NCBI RefSeq assembly: GCF_019232825.1
Contig: NZ_JAFAND010000038.1
Coordinates: forward strand, 1 to 58,400
Reading direction: 5' to 3'
From: Paludibacterium sp.
GTDB lineage: Bacteria; Pseudomonadota; Gammaproteobacteria; Burkholderiales; Chromobacteriaceae
DNA: 58,400 bases
The translations under genes were made by a program, and so were the position numbers. How positions within the stretch are numbered: the first letter of the stretch is position 1; every line of letters begins with the position of its first letter. This document shows, in pieces, positions 19,205 to 27,110 of the stretch. The notes under the pieces are model-generated. The model was not told the origin of the DNA. It did no database searches and worked only from the letters and a program-made list of their open reading frames with translations.

Positions 19205-20340
19205 TGATCGACTATCCAACCTTGCGTTTCATCTGGTGGCTGCTGGTCGGCGTATTGTTGATCGGCTTCGCCGTCATGGACGGCCACGACCTCGGCGTCG
19301 GCACGCTCTTGCCTTGGATCGGCCGCGACGACGACGAGCGCCGCGTGCTGCTCAACGCCATCGGCCCGCACTGGGACGGCAACCAGGTCTGGTTCATCAC
19401 CGGTGGCGGCGCATTGTTCGCCGCCTGGCCCTTCATCTACGCCACCGCCTTTTCCGGTTTCTACTGGGCGATGCTGGCGGTGTTGTGGACCTTGTTCCTG
19501 CGTCCGGTCGGCTTCGACTACCGCAGCAAGCTGCCTTATGCGGGCTGGCGCGGTTTTTGGGACGGAGCGCTGTTCATCAGCGGTCTGGTGCCGCCGATCA
19601 TCTTCGGCGTGGCATTCGGCAATGTGCTGCAGGGTGTGCCGTTCACCTTTGACGACACCTTGCGCGCCAGCTACAGCGGCACGTTCTGGGCGTTGCTCAA
19701 TCCGTTCGCGCTCCTGTGCGGCTTGGTGTCGAGCGCGATGATCACTTTCCAAGGCGCGACCTTCCTGATCATCAAGACCGAAGGCGCGCCACAAGCGCGC
19801 GCGCGCCGCGCCGCCATGTTCATGGGCCTCGCCGCCGCGTTGCTGTTCGCGCTCGCGGGCGCATGGGTCAGCCGCTTGCCGGGCTATCAGATTGTGGCCG
19901 GCGCCCTACCCGGCGCCGAGTCCAACCCGCTGGCCAAAACCGTGTTGGTCCACGCCGGCGCCTGGATGACCAACTACCATCGCAGGCCGCTCTTGTGGCT
20001 CTTGCCGGCCGTCGGCATCGCCGCCGCCCTGGCCGGTAGCCTGCTCGCGCGCAGAGGCCGCGGCGGCTGGGCCTTTATCGCCTCCAGCCTGACCCAGGCC
20101 GGCATCATCGGCACCGCGGGGAGCAGCATGTTCCCCTTCCTGATGCCGTCAAGCTTGAACCCCAATGCGAGTCTCACCGTCTGGGACGCCAGCTCGAGCC
20201 GTCTGACGCTTGCCGTGATGTTCTGGGTGGCGCTGATCTTCACGCCGCTGATCGTGCTCTACACCAGTTGGTGCTACCGCGTCATGCGCGGCCCGGTGAC
20301 GGTCGAAGCCGTGCGCAAGAACTCGAAAACCGCTTATTGA
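19201..20340 (+). CDS. cydB: Cytochrome bd ubiquinol oxidase subunit II
   Basis: The 379-residue multi-helix membrane subunit pairs with CydA. Diagnostic segments are IGFAVMDGHDLGVGTLLPWI, GPHWDGNQVWFITGGGALFA and RPVGFDYRSKLP near the N-terminus. CydB has no heme of its own in most species and forms the pseudo-symmetric partner of CydA. ATG 19201 overlaps the cydA stop (ATGATGA), with ATG 19204 as a possible alternative. The gene is followed after 11 bases by cydX. Confidence 0.97.
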   Translation: MMIDYPTLRFIWWLLVGVLLIGFAVMDGHDLGVGTLLPWIGRDDDERRVLLNAIGPHWDGNQVWFITGGGALFAAWPFIYATAFSGFYWAMLAVLWTLFLRPVGFDYRSKLPYAGWRGFWDGALFISGLVPPIIFGVAFGNVLQGVPFTFDDTLRASYSGTFWALLNPFALLCGLVSSAMITFQGATFLIIKTEGAPQARARRAAMFMGLAAALLFALAGAWVSRLPGYQIVAGALPGAESNPLAKTVLVHAGAWMTNYHRRPLLWLLPAVGIAAALAGSLLARRGRGGWAFIASSLTQAGIIGTAGSSMFPFLMPSSLNPNASLTVWDASSSRLTLAVMFWVALIFTPLIVLYTSWCYRVMRGPVTVEAVRKNSKTAY

Positions 20341-20351
20341 AAGGACATGCC

Positions 20352-20465
20352 ATGTGGTATTTCGCCTGGATACTCGGTCTGCCGCTGGCGATTTCGCTGG
20401 CGGGGATCAACGCGATCATCGAAGAAAATCTGCATCACGACGACGTCGGCGATGAAGCGGCCTGA
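20352..20465 (+). CDS. cydX: Cytochrome bd small subunit CydX
   Basis: The 37-residue single-helix protein begins MWYFAWILGLPLA, the hallmark of CydX/YbgT, and has an acidic tail (EENLHHDDVGDE). CydX packs against CydA and is needed for stable, active cytochrome bd in E. coli. The ribosome site AAGGA lies just after the cydB stop and seven bases before the ATG, so it is the last gene of the cyd operon. Confidence 0.95.
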   Translation: MWYFAWILGLPLAISLAGINAIIEENLHHDDVGDEAA

Positions 20466-20504
20466 TGGTTGACCGTCCCGCCGAGCGCCGATAGTATCGA
20501 TGAC

Positions 20505-20582
20505 ATGAAACGGATTTCGCTGAACCCGACCGCCCACCTGCAACCGTGTTGTCCGACACGGCGGGGGCCGGCGCGCGCCTAG
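20505..20582 (+). CDS. Candidate cysteine leader peptide upstream of cysS
   Basis: A 25-codon ORF runs from ATG 20505 to TAG 20580-20582. It carries two adjacent Cys codons (TGT TGT at 20547-20552) and is followed 22 bases later by a strong terminator hairpin that ends just before the cysS ribosome site. A Cys-rich leader, a terminator and cysteinyl-tRNA synthetase in this order is the layout expected for ribosome-mediated attenuation. Against it, no good ribosome site precedes the ATG and I cannot compute the alternative folds. CGGCGG at 20559-20564 could pair with the CCGCCG arm at 20607-20612. Confidence 0.4.
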   Translation: MKRISLNPTAHLQPCCPTRRGPARA

Positions 20583-20604
20583 CGCACACGTTCAGCTCGA
20601 CCTC

Positions 20605-20641
20605 GGCCGCCGCGTTGCTTCAACCGGCGGCCTTTTTCTTT
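20605..20641 (+). terminator. Strong terminator between cydX and cysS (possible attenuator)
   Basis: GGCCGCCG (20605-20612) pairs with CGGCGGCC (20625-20632), with an inner GTTG/CAAC extension, followed by TTTTTCTTTT. It ends only 13 bases before the cysS ATG, so it must either end the cyd operon or regulate entry into cysS. Confidence 0.85.
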
Positions 20642-20653
20642 TGGGAGATCGCC

Positions 20654-22063
20654 ATGCCGCTTTATCTGTACGACACCTGGCACCGCGCCTTACGGCCCTT
20701 CGAACCGCTGCGCCCGGAGCACGTCGGCATGTATTGCTGCGGACCGACCGTTTACGACTACGCCCATATCGGTAACCTGCGCAGTTACCTGTTCGAGGAC
20801 ACGCTGCGCCGTGTCTTGCAATTCAACGGCTACGCCGTGCGCCACGTGGTCAACATCACCGACGTCGGCCACCTGGTGTCCGACGGCGACGAGGGCGAGG
20901 ACAAGATGGAGAAGGGCAGCCGCCGCGCCGGCGGCGCCTCCGCCTGGGAGATTGCCGAGCGCTACACCGTCGCGTTTCAAAATGACCTACGCGCATTGGG
21001 CATGCTCGAACCGACGCTTTGGTGCCGCGCCACCGACCATATTCCCGAGCAAATCGACTTCATCGCCGCGCTGGAAGCCAAGGGATTCACTTACCGCACC
21101 GACGACGGCGTCTATTTCGACACCAGCCGCCAGGACGATTACGGCTACCTGGCCCGCCTCGACCGGGCGGGCCTCGCGGCGGGCATCCGTGTCGATCTGG
21201 GCCAAAAGCGTCATGCCACCGACTTCGCGCTGTGGAAGTTCAGCCCCGCCGACGCCCGACGGCAAATGGAATGGGATAGCCCCTGGGGCCGCGGTTTTCC
21301 CGGCTGGCACATCGAATGCTCGGCCATGTCGACCCAATATCTGTCGCCGTGGTTCGACATCCACTGTGGCGGCGAGGATCACGTCGCCGTGCATCACAGT
21401 AATGAAATCGCCCAATGTCAGGCACTTCATGGCACGCGTGCGGCCAACTTCTGGCTGCACGGCGCGTTCCTGCAGCTGGACGATGCCAAGATGTCGAAGT
21501 CGAGCGGCGATTTTCTGCGCCTGCAGCGCCTCATCGACCGCGGCGTCGATCCGCTGGCCTATCGCTACCTGTGCCTGACCGCACACTACCGCAAACAACT
21601 GAGCTTCAGTTGGAGCGCGCTCGACGGCGCCGCGCAAGCGCTTGAGCGCCTGCGTCACGCTTACGCCGGCTGGCCGGATGGCGGCCGCCGCGACGCCGCC
21701 TTTATCGACGCCTTCACGCGCGAGATCAACCAGGATCTGAACCTGCCGCGGGCGTTGGCGTTGGTATGGGGGCTCGTCAAAGGCTCGCTGCCCGATGCCG
21801 ACAAGAAGGCGACGCTCGCGCACTGTGATCAGGTGCTCGGGCTCGGGCTACCCGGCTGGCGGCCACACCGGTTGGCCATCCCGGCAGAGATTCAGGCCTT
21901 GGCGGACGCGCGCGAACAGGCGCGGCAAGCGCGGCGCTGGGACGAGGCAGACCGGCTGCGCGCCGCGCTCGCCGAGCATGGCTACGCCGTGGAGGATAGC
22001 GTGGACGGCATGCGCCTGCGGCCGATCGCGCAAAGCGCAATAGCGCACAGCGGCCTATGCTGA
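20654..22063 (+). CDS. cysS: Cysteinyl-tRNA synthetase
   Basis: The 469-residue class I aminoacyl-tRNA synthetase charges tRNA-Cys. Its motifs are YCCGPTVYDYAHIGN (zinc Cys and the HIGH-type HIGN), WHIECSAM, HCGGEDHVAVHHSNEIAQC (remaining zinc ligands) and KMSKSSGD (KMSKS loop). The length is normal. I chose ATG 20654, with GGGAGA seven bases upstream; the long TTG-initiated extension back to 20546 would run through the terminator hairpin. It is followed by the ClpP-like gene after 18 bases and is probably co-transcribed with it. Confidence 0.97.
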   Translation: MPLYLYDTWHRALRPFEPLRPEHVGMYCCGPTVYDYAHIGNLRSYLFEDTLRRVLQFNGYAVRHVVNITDVGHLVSDGDEGEDKMEKGSRRAGGASAWEIAERYTVAFQNDLRALGMLEPTLWCRATDHIPEQIDFIAALEAKGFTYRTDDGVYFDTSRQDDYGYLARLDRAGLAAGIRVDLGQKRHATDFALWKFSPADARRQMEWDSPWGRGFPGWHIECSAMSTQYLSPWFDIHCGGEDHVAVHHSNEIAQCQALHGTRAANFWLHGAFLQLDDAKMSKSSGDFLRLQRLIDRGVDPLAYRYLCLTAHYRKQLSFSWSALDGAAQALERLRHAYAGWPDGGRRDAAFIDAFTREINQDLNLPRALALVWGLVKGSLPDADKKATLAHCDQVLGLGLPGWRPHRLAIPAEIQALADAREQARQARRWDEADRLRAALAEHGYAVEDSVDGMRLRPIAQSAIAHSGLC

Positions 22064-22081
22064 CAATAGGAGGACAACAAC

Positions 22082-22756
22082 ATGACCAACAATGGGCGTA
22101 CCCGCCCCTTGGCGATGGCCGCCGCGCGCGACGACGACGATGCGGAACCCGAAGCGCTGCCGCTGTTCAAGCGCTATGAAAGCCAAGGCGTGGCACGGCA
22201 GATTTCGTTTTATCTGTCGGGCGAAATCGGCGAGCCGATTCACTATACCGATCTGCTGTATACGTTGCGCAGCGCCAGCTCGAGCGATCTGATCCTGCTG
22301 CACTTGAACACGCCAGGCGGCAACTTCGACACCGGCCTGCAGATCATCAACAACATCAGCGCCAGCGAGGCGCACGTGTTGACCGTGCTGGAAGCGCGTG
22401 CCTATTCGATGGGCGCCATGATCTTTTTGGCCGGCGACGAACTGATCGTGCACGATACCTGCCAGCTGATGTTTCACAACTATTCGTCGGCGTTGTTCGG
22501 CAAAGGCAACGAACAGCAAGCGCAAGTAGGCGCGGTCAGCAAGTGGTTCGGCAAGGTCATGCGTCAAGTCTGCCGGCCGTTTTTAACCGACGAAGAAGTC
22601 GATCACATTTTACATGGCGAGGACATCTGGATGGACTCGGACGATATCCGCCGCAGGCTGGCGCACTTGCAGAAAGGCGAGCCATCGGTCGCGCCATCCG
22701 CCAAACGGCGTTTGACGGCGCAGCGCGAGTCACAGCCAGCCCAAACCCCCAAATAG
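22082..22756 (+). CDS. ClpP/SDH-class serine protease-like protein
   Basis: The 224-residue protein has a ClpP/crotonase fold signature: LHLNTPGGNFDTGLQIIN (oxyanion and strand region), nucleophile Ser in ARAYSMGAMIFLAGD, and the catalytic His in LMFHNYSSALFG. The acidic N-terminus (RDDDDAEPE) and basic Pro/Gln-rich C-terminal tail are unlike housekeeping ClpP. The catalytic Asp cannot be placed with confidence. Phage and accessory ClpP-like proteases are alternatives; no ClpX/ClpA gene is adjacent. A strong ribosome site (AGGAGGA) precedes ATG 22082. Its substrate and its tie to cysS are unknown. The 3' end overlaps the convergent membrane gene by 27 bases. Confidence 0.75.
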   Translation: MTNNGRTRPLAMAAARDDDDAEPEALPLFKRYESQGVARQISFYLSGEIGEPIHYTDLLYTLRSASSSDLILLHLNTPGGNFDTGLQIINNISASEAHVLTVLEARAYSMGAMIFLAGDELIVHDTCQLMFHNYSSALFGKGNEQQAQVGAVSKWFGKVMRQVCRPFLTDEEVDHILHGEDIWMDSDDIRRRLAHLQKGEPSVAPSAKRRLTAQRESQPAQTPK

Positions 22757-23365
22757 CAGCAGCGACAACGCCACGCCCCCGGCCAGGCAGCCCACCACGG
22801 TCACCTGCTTGGCGCGGGAGGGCATGTCATGCACCCAATAGGCGACCCCGAAAAACGGCAGGTAACCGATCAGAAAGATCAGCCACGGGGCATGACGCCC
22901 CCATATCGACCACTCCCACGTCAGGACGCCGATATGGTTGAGCCAAATTTCGACGATCACGCACAGTAGTGAATTCCCCAGCGCCAGCAGCAGGCGGTTG
23001 CTGACGCCGAACAAGCGCATGCCGCGCTGGGCCGGCAGCATCCGCACCGCCATGAGTCCCATGACGGCGAACATCAGCGTGATTTCGAGGTTCAGGCCAA
23101 TGAGCAGCACCAGTGAGGAATGGCCATTGGGCGTGCCCCAAAGCGGCGCGTAGCCGGAGAAATGGGCGATGAGGCCATTGCCGATCTCGTTGACCCAATC
23201 CATCAGCCAAAAGGCCACGCCGCCAAGCACCACGCTCCAACGGCGTTCGACGATCTGCTCGTTGTAGATGTACAGCACCAGCAAGAACAAAGGCAGCGCG
23301 CCCCATTGAAAATGCGACGTATCGCGCAACAGGCTCTGAGCCTGGGCAGCGGAGGCGAGCAACAT
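22730..23365 (-). CDS. Integral membrane protein of unknown function
   Basis: The 211-residue protein has about seven hydrophobic helices (for example ALPLFLLVLYIYNEQIVERR, LNLEITLMFAVMGLMAVRML and VTVVGCLAGGVALSLLLFGG). I do not recognise a catalytic or transporter motif. Conserved-looking polar positions inside helices (NEQIVERRW, DWVNEIGNG and WEWSIWGRH) suggest a buried functional site. ATG 23365 has GGGGAG upstream, whereas the longer TTG start at 23380 does not. It converges with the ClpP-like gene and is divergent from the 23519 gene. Confidence 0.7.
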   Translation of the reverse strand: MLLASAAQAQSLLRDTSHFQWGALPLFLLVLYIYNEQIVERRWSVVLGGVAFWLMDWVNEIGNGLIAHFSGYAPLWGTPNGHSSLVLLIGLNLEITLMFAVMGLMAVRMLPAQRGMRLFGVSNRLLLALGNSLLCVIVEIWLNHIGVLTWEWSIWGRHAPWLIFLIGYLPFFGVAYWVHDMPSRAKQVTVVGCLAGGVALSLLLFGGLGWL

Positions 23366-23462
23366 GACGGATCTCCCCAAAAAGGTCGCGTCATTACAGC
23401 CGCGCGCTATGACATTGTCAACACCACCCCTGCCGGAACGGTCAGCAACCCTCAGAAAAAAA

Positions 23463-23489
23463 TAAAGATCGTGCCAAATTCGTCGATAT
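23463..23489 (+). promoter_or_regulatory. Sigma-28 (FliA)-type promoter candidate
   Basis: TAAAGATC (23463-23470), an exact 11-base spacer and GTCGATAT (23482-23489) match the flagellar sigma-28 consensus TAAAGTTT-N11-GCCGATAA at six positions in each box. It sits 29 bases before the ATG of the 23519 gene, a normal promoter distance. Confidence 0.65.
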
Positions 23490-23518
23490 CATGAGGGACA
23501 TTCCCCCGGAGTACGGCC

Positions 23519-24769
23519 ATGCAGATTCTCAATCAAACGCAGCGCAATACCGGCGCGTATGGCTTCAGCGAAACGCTGATGGCGCAGACCCAGTTGCAAT
23601 TCCAAGCCATTGGCGGCAGCGCCGCGACCGGGCAAGCGGGCAACACCGCCGATCAAGTGACGCTGAGCCCCGGCGCCACGGCCAGCAACGGCGCCAACGG
23701 CCAAAACGACCTGATGACCTCTTTGCAGGGAATGATCGAGAATATTCTGCAGCAAGTGCTCGGTACGTCGCTGACCACCGTGGCATCCACCACGCAAAGC
23801 AATGCCGCCAACAAGAGCGGCCAAAACAGCGACAGCCAGAACGCCCCGTCCTCGCCGCTCGATCAACTGACCGCGTCGATCATGTCCGCACTGCAAGGTA
23901 ACAACAGCAGCCAAGCGGCGCAAAGCGGCGGCAGTCAGAACAGCCTGCTGTCGGCACTCTCCAGCATGGGCAACTCGGTGCAAAACGACGCGCTATCGCT
24001 GTTCAACAATCTATCGGCGCAAAATCAGTCGCTGATGCATAACATGACCGCCAATGCTGCGGCGCAAGGCGCGTCGGGCAGCTACGAGAGCGACGTCTCG
24101 GTGGCGGAAAGCGAGCGCTACGATTTTACCGCCAGCGGCAAAATCACCATGGCGTCCGGTCAGGCCTTCCAGTTCTCGCTGCAAGTCGACTTGCAGGCCA
24201 GCGTGCAAATCGCCAGCCGCGAAACCGGTACCTTCGGCCCGCAGAGCCAGAACGGCCAAGACAGCCAAAATAACCAGAACGGTCAGGACGGCGCCACGCA
24301 GAACCCGACCCTGCAGCTTGGTCAGCAAGCCGGTCTGTTTGCCGGCGCCGACGTGGCGTTCAGCCTGCAAAACCTGTTGGCGGCCTCGCTGGGCAACAAC
24401 AGCCAGACCACCGGTGCCGCGAGCGGCGCAAGCAATGCGAGCGGAACCAACCGTGCCGGCGGCAACGGTTCAAGCACCAGCAGCAGTGCCGCCGGCGACA
24501 GCGGCAGCACGCAGACTGACCTTGCCAGCCTCATCGGCCGCGAGATCACCAGCGCGCTAGCCACCCTGACGCTGACGCCGCAAAACAGCGGCAGCAAGCA
24601 GCAGACGCTGCCGCAACAACAAATCAGCGCCCTGTTGCAGCATAAGCATGGCCAGCATGCGCATGGCACGCACAATCACTCCGCGGGCGCCCTCGACGCC
24701 ACCGCCGATACCGGCAGCCAAAGCGACGGCAAACAGCCGACGACGCCAACCGGCACGCAAACCACCTAG
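23519..24769 (+). CDS. Gln/Asn/Ser-rich protein, relative of the downstream EF-hand protein
   Basis: The 416-residue protein without a signal peptide begins MQILNQTQRNTGAYGFSETL. Most of it is low complexity, rich in Gln, Asn, Ser and Gly, and the C-terminus has a His-rich patch (HKHGQHAHGTHNHS). A segment near residues 198-240 (YDFTASGKITMASGQAFQF) aligns by eye with FSASGSITTAEGQTFSFQL in the next gene, so both share a domain. The EF-hand part of the neighbour is absent here. The function is unknown. GGAG precedes ATG 23519, and the sigma-28-type promoter upstream suggests a motility-regulon gene. Confidence 0.7.
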   Translation: MQILNQTQRNTGAYGFSETLMAQTQLQFQAIGGSAATGQAGNTADQVTLSPGATASNGANGQNDLMTSLQGMIENILQQVLGTSLTTVASTTQSNAANKSGQNSDSQNAPSSPLDQLTASIMSALQGNNSSQAAQSGGSQNSLLSALSSMGNSVQNDALSLFNNLSAQNQSLMHNMTANAAAQGASGSYESDVSVAESERYDFTASGKITMASGQAFQFSLQVDLQASVQIASRETGTFGPQSQNGQDSQNNQNGQDGATQNPTLQLGQQAGLFAGADVAFSLQNLLAASLGNNSQTTGAASGASNASGTNRAGGNGSSTSSSAAGDSGSTQTDLASLIGREITSALATLTLTPQNSGSKQQTLPQQQISALLQHKHGQHAHGTHNHSAGALDATADTGSQSDGKQPTTPTGTQTT

Positions 24770-24775
24770 TGCCAT

Positions 24776-24807
24776 CCAGTGCCTCGGCAAACAGGCCGGG
24801 GCACTGG
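24776..24807 (+). promoter_or_regulatory. Intercistronic stem-loop
   Basis: CCAGTGCC (24776-24783) pairs with GGCACTGG (24800-24807), beginning six bases after the stop of the upstream gene. No T-run follows, so it is better read as an mRNA-processing or stability element. A second short hairpin, GCCCCC with GGGGGC at 24812-24825, could mask the ribosome site of the next gene. Confidence 0.55.
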
Positions 24808-24829
24808 ATTGAGCCCCCAGGGGGCCGAT

Positions 24830-25912
24830 ATGCATATCAGCAGCTTCTCGCTCAACATGGCGTCGCAGCATACGCTTCGCCAGCAACGCAGCACCTGGAC
24901 GCAATTCACCCCATTGGGGAACGGCACCGCCAGCAACGACCTGTCCAATACGCAGCGCTGGCAAAGCGACGCGGAAACGCTGTCCACGCCGGCAGCGCCC
25001 GGCCAGCCGGTTCAACGGTCCGAGCAGCACGCCGACAGCGTCAACACCACCCGTTCCTCCGCCAGCTATCAAGTCGCCTCGCCTAACGCTCACGGCGCGG
25101 CGACGGCCTCGCCGCTCGTCGATGACGACATTCCGCCTTTGCTCAACCTTGCCAAGCAGATTCTGGAGAAGGTGTTCGGCATCCACTTCACGCTCTACGA
25201 CGGCAAGCTGGTGCCGGCGTCGTCCACGGGGCAAAGCGCCGGCGCGCCGGCCGTCGCCAGCGGCACGCAAACCACGACCACGCAAGTGCAGGAACAGGAG
25301 CAAACCGGCTTCAGCGCCAGCGGCAGCATCACCACCGCCGAGGGTCAGACGTTCTCGTTTCAACTCGATAGCCAACTGCAGCGGGATTTTCAAGGCAGCG
25401 ACAGCGTGCGCCGCCAAGTCGGCGGCAAGGACCCGCTGATGATCACGCTGCCTGGGGGATCGGGGCGCTTCAGCGGCGCCAGTGCGACATTCAATCTGGA
25501 TGCCGGCAGCGGGCAAACCCGCCTGCCGTTTTTCGCCGATGGCGGCTGGCTGGTCTGGGATAAAAATCATGACGGCAAGGTCGCCGACGGCAGCCAATTG
25601 TTCGGCCCTCAAAGCGGCAACGGCTTCAACGACCTGGCCGCGCTGGATAGCAACCATGACGGCGTGATCGACGCCAGCGACGCGGCCTTTGCCGATCTCA
25701 AGGTCTGGACCGGCATCGACAGCCAAGGCAACGACCAACTATCGTCGCTGTCGTCGCTGCATATCGGCGCCATCCTGCTGCCAAGCGTGGCCACGCCGTT
25801 TTCCCTGCGCAACAGCCAGAATCAGGCACAGGGGGAAGTGCGACGCAGTGGCGTCTATCTGACCGACAACGGCCAAGCCGGCCGGGTCAGCCAAGTGGAT
25901 GTCGATGCCTAA
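24830..25912 (+). CDS. Conserved protein with EF-hand-like calcium loops
   Basis: The 360-residue protein without a signal peptide begins MHISSFSLNM. The recognisable order is PLLNLAKQILEKVFGIHFTL (helix near 100), FSASGSITTAEGQTFSF (near 165), DPLMITLPGGSG, then WDKNHDGKVADGSQLFGP and LDSNHDGVIDASDAAFADLK (two DxNxDG calcium loops, near 245-290), ending in SVATPFSLRNSQNQAQG. I recall this architecture from a conserved gamma- and betaproteobacterial family without a known function. It is probably cytosolic or exported by a non-Sec route, and probably co-transcribed with the upstream relative. I set the start at ATG 24830 and not further upstream because the family begins there. Confidence 0.8.
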   Translation: MHISSFSLNMASQHTLRQQRSTWTQFTPLGNGTASNDLSNTQRWQSDAETLSTPAAPGQPVQRSEQHADSVNTTRSSASYQVASPNAHGAATASPLVDDDIPPLLNLAKQILEKVFGIHFTLYDGKLVPASSTGQSAGAPAVASGTQTTTTQVQEQEQTGFSASGSITTAEGQTFSFQLDSQLQRDFQGSDSVRRQVGGKDPLMITLPGGSGRFSGASATFNLDAGSGQTRLPFFADGGWLVWDKNHDGKVADGSQLFGPQSGNGFNDLAALDSNHDGVIDASDAAFADLKVWTGIDSQGNDQLSSLSSLHIGAILLPSVATPFSLRNSQNQAQGEVRRSGVYLTDNGQAGRVSQVDVDA

Positions 25913-25942
25913 GGCGTGTCGCCCTACGCCTGACGACAGACC

Positions 25943-26857
25943 CTAGCTGTCCAGATCGTCCTCGCCGGCAGGGTCGAGGTGGGTGGTCACGTACAGCACC
26001 GGCAACGCCGCGATCACGCGCTGCCGCGCCGCCACGCTGATCGCGTGCCCTTCACGCACCGAAAGATCGCCGTCGACCTCCAGATGCACGTCCACCACGA
26101 TGCGGTCTCCCATCATGCGCGTGCGCAGATCGTGCACGCCGCGCACCCCGGGCGTGGCCAGCAGACATTCGTTCAAGCGGGCGATTTGCTCGTCGCTGGC
26201 GGCGCGGTCCATCAGGTCATGCAGCGCATTCCAGGCAAACGTCCAGCCCATGCGCCCCACCATGATCCCGACCACCAGGGCCGCCAGCGGGTCGAGCAAA
26301 TGAAACCCCAGCAGATTGCCGCCGATACCGACCGCCACCACCAGCGACGACGCCGCGTCAGAACGCGCGTGCCAAGCATTGGCCTCGAGCATGCTCGAAC
26401 CGACCTGCCGCGCGGCGCGCAGCATGTAACGGAACAAGCCCTCCTTGGCCAAGAGCGCCAAGAGCGCGACCCATAGCGCCGCGCCGTGCACGGCCGTCAC
26501 CAGGCTCGGGTCAACCACCTTGCGCACGCCATTGATCACCATGCCGGCGCCCACCACGACAAGCAGCACCCCCAGCACCAGCGAGGCAGCGGTTTCATAA
26601 CGCAGGTGGCCGTACTGATGATCCTCGTCGGCCGCTTTCTGACTATGGCGATTGGCCAGCAACACCACAAAATCGGCCAGCAGATCGGACAGCGAATGAA
26701 CGCCGTCGGCGATCAGGCCTTGGGAACCGGATAGCCAGCCGGCCACCACTTGGCACACGGTGAGTGCGATATTGGTCGCCACGCTGACGAGCGTGCTGCG
26801 ATGCGCGACGTGTTGACGCGTCTTGTCGTCAACGAGGAAAGGCGTAGATTGATTCAT
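25943..26857 (-). CDS. Cation diffusion facilitator family metal exporter
   Basis: The 304-residue inner-membrane protein has six transmembrane helices and a cytosolic C-terminal domain (about 210-295). The metal site residues are visible in IADGVHSLSDLLADF and NAWHARSDAASSLVV, the HxxxD-type pairs of helices 2 and 5. CDF proteins export Zn, Fe, Mn or Cd in exchange for protons. The Asp/His pattern fits FieF/YiiP-like exporters, but the metal cannot be fixed. A Fur-box-like sequence lies 120 bases upstream of the start, which would favour iron. It is transcribed alone on the minus strand. Confidence 0.92.
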   Translation of the reverse strand: MNQSTPFLVDDKTRQHVAHRSTLVSVATNIALTVCQVVAGWLSGSQGLIADGVHSLSDLLADFVVLLANRHSQKAADEDHQYGHLRYETAASLVLGVLLVVVGAGMVINGVRKVVDPSLVTAVHGAALWVALLALLAKEGLFRYMLRAARQVGSSMLEANAWHARSDAASSLVVAVGIGGNLLGFHLLDPLAALVVGIMVGRMGWTFAWNALHDLMDRAASDEQIARLNECLLATPGVRGVHDLRTRMMGDRIVVDVHLEVDGDLSVREGHAISVAARQRVIAALPVLYVTTHLDPAGEDDLDS

Positions 26858-26864
26858 GAGAGAG

Positions 26865-27110
26865 GCGGGAATAGTTAATATAATAATTAATTGTCTTTAT
26901 TTAATGATATTCATAAAAAAATATTTTGTAAACAATACGATATAAAAATCAGTTCATCCATCAATCTCGCCGCAAAGCGACAATCATTCTCATTGTTAAT
27001 TAGAAATTAATATTATTTATTTATGAAAATCAATCGCAGTTTCATTTACCGCAACACGGCAACAATAACCCCATTGACATAATCAAGCATCTAACATTTA
27101 CAGATTATTC
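26865..27110. other. AT-rich intergenic island
   Basis: About 245 bases are strikingly AT-rich in otherwise GC-rich DNA (long runs such as TAATATAATAATTAATTG). No coding frame is supportable in it. It contains the Fur-box-like site and presumably the promoter of the CDF exporter. The composition suggests foreign or relaxed DNA, or a nucleoid-protein-bound control region. Confidence 0.7.
26979..26997. promoter_or_regulatory. Fur-box-like site upstream of the CDF exporter
   Basis: GACAATCATTCTCATTGTT is centred on an imperfect dyad (ACAAT and ATTGT arms) and closely resembles the AATCATTCTCATT core common in Fur boxes. It lies about 120 bases before the exporter ATG. Confidence 0.45.
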
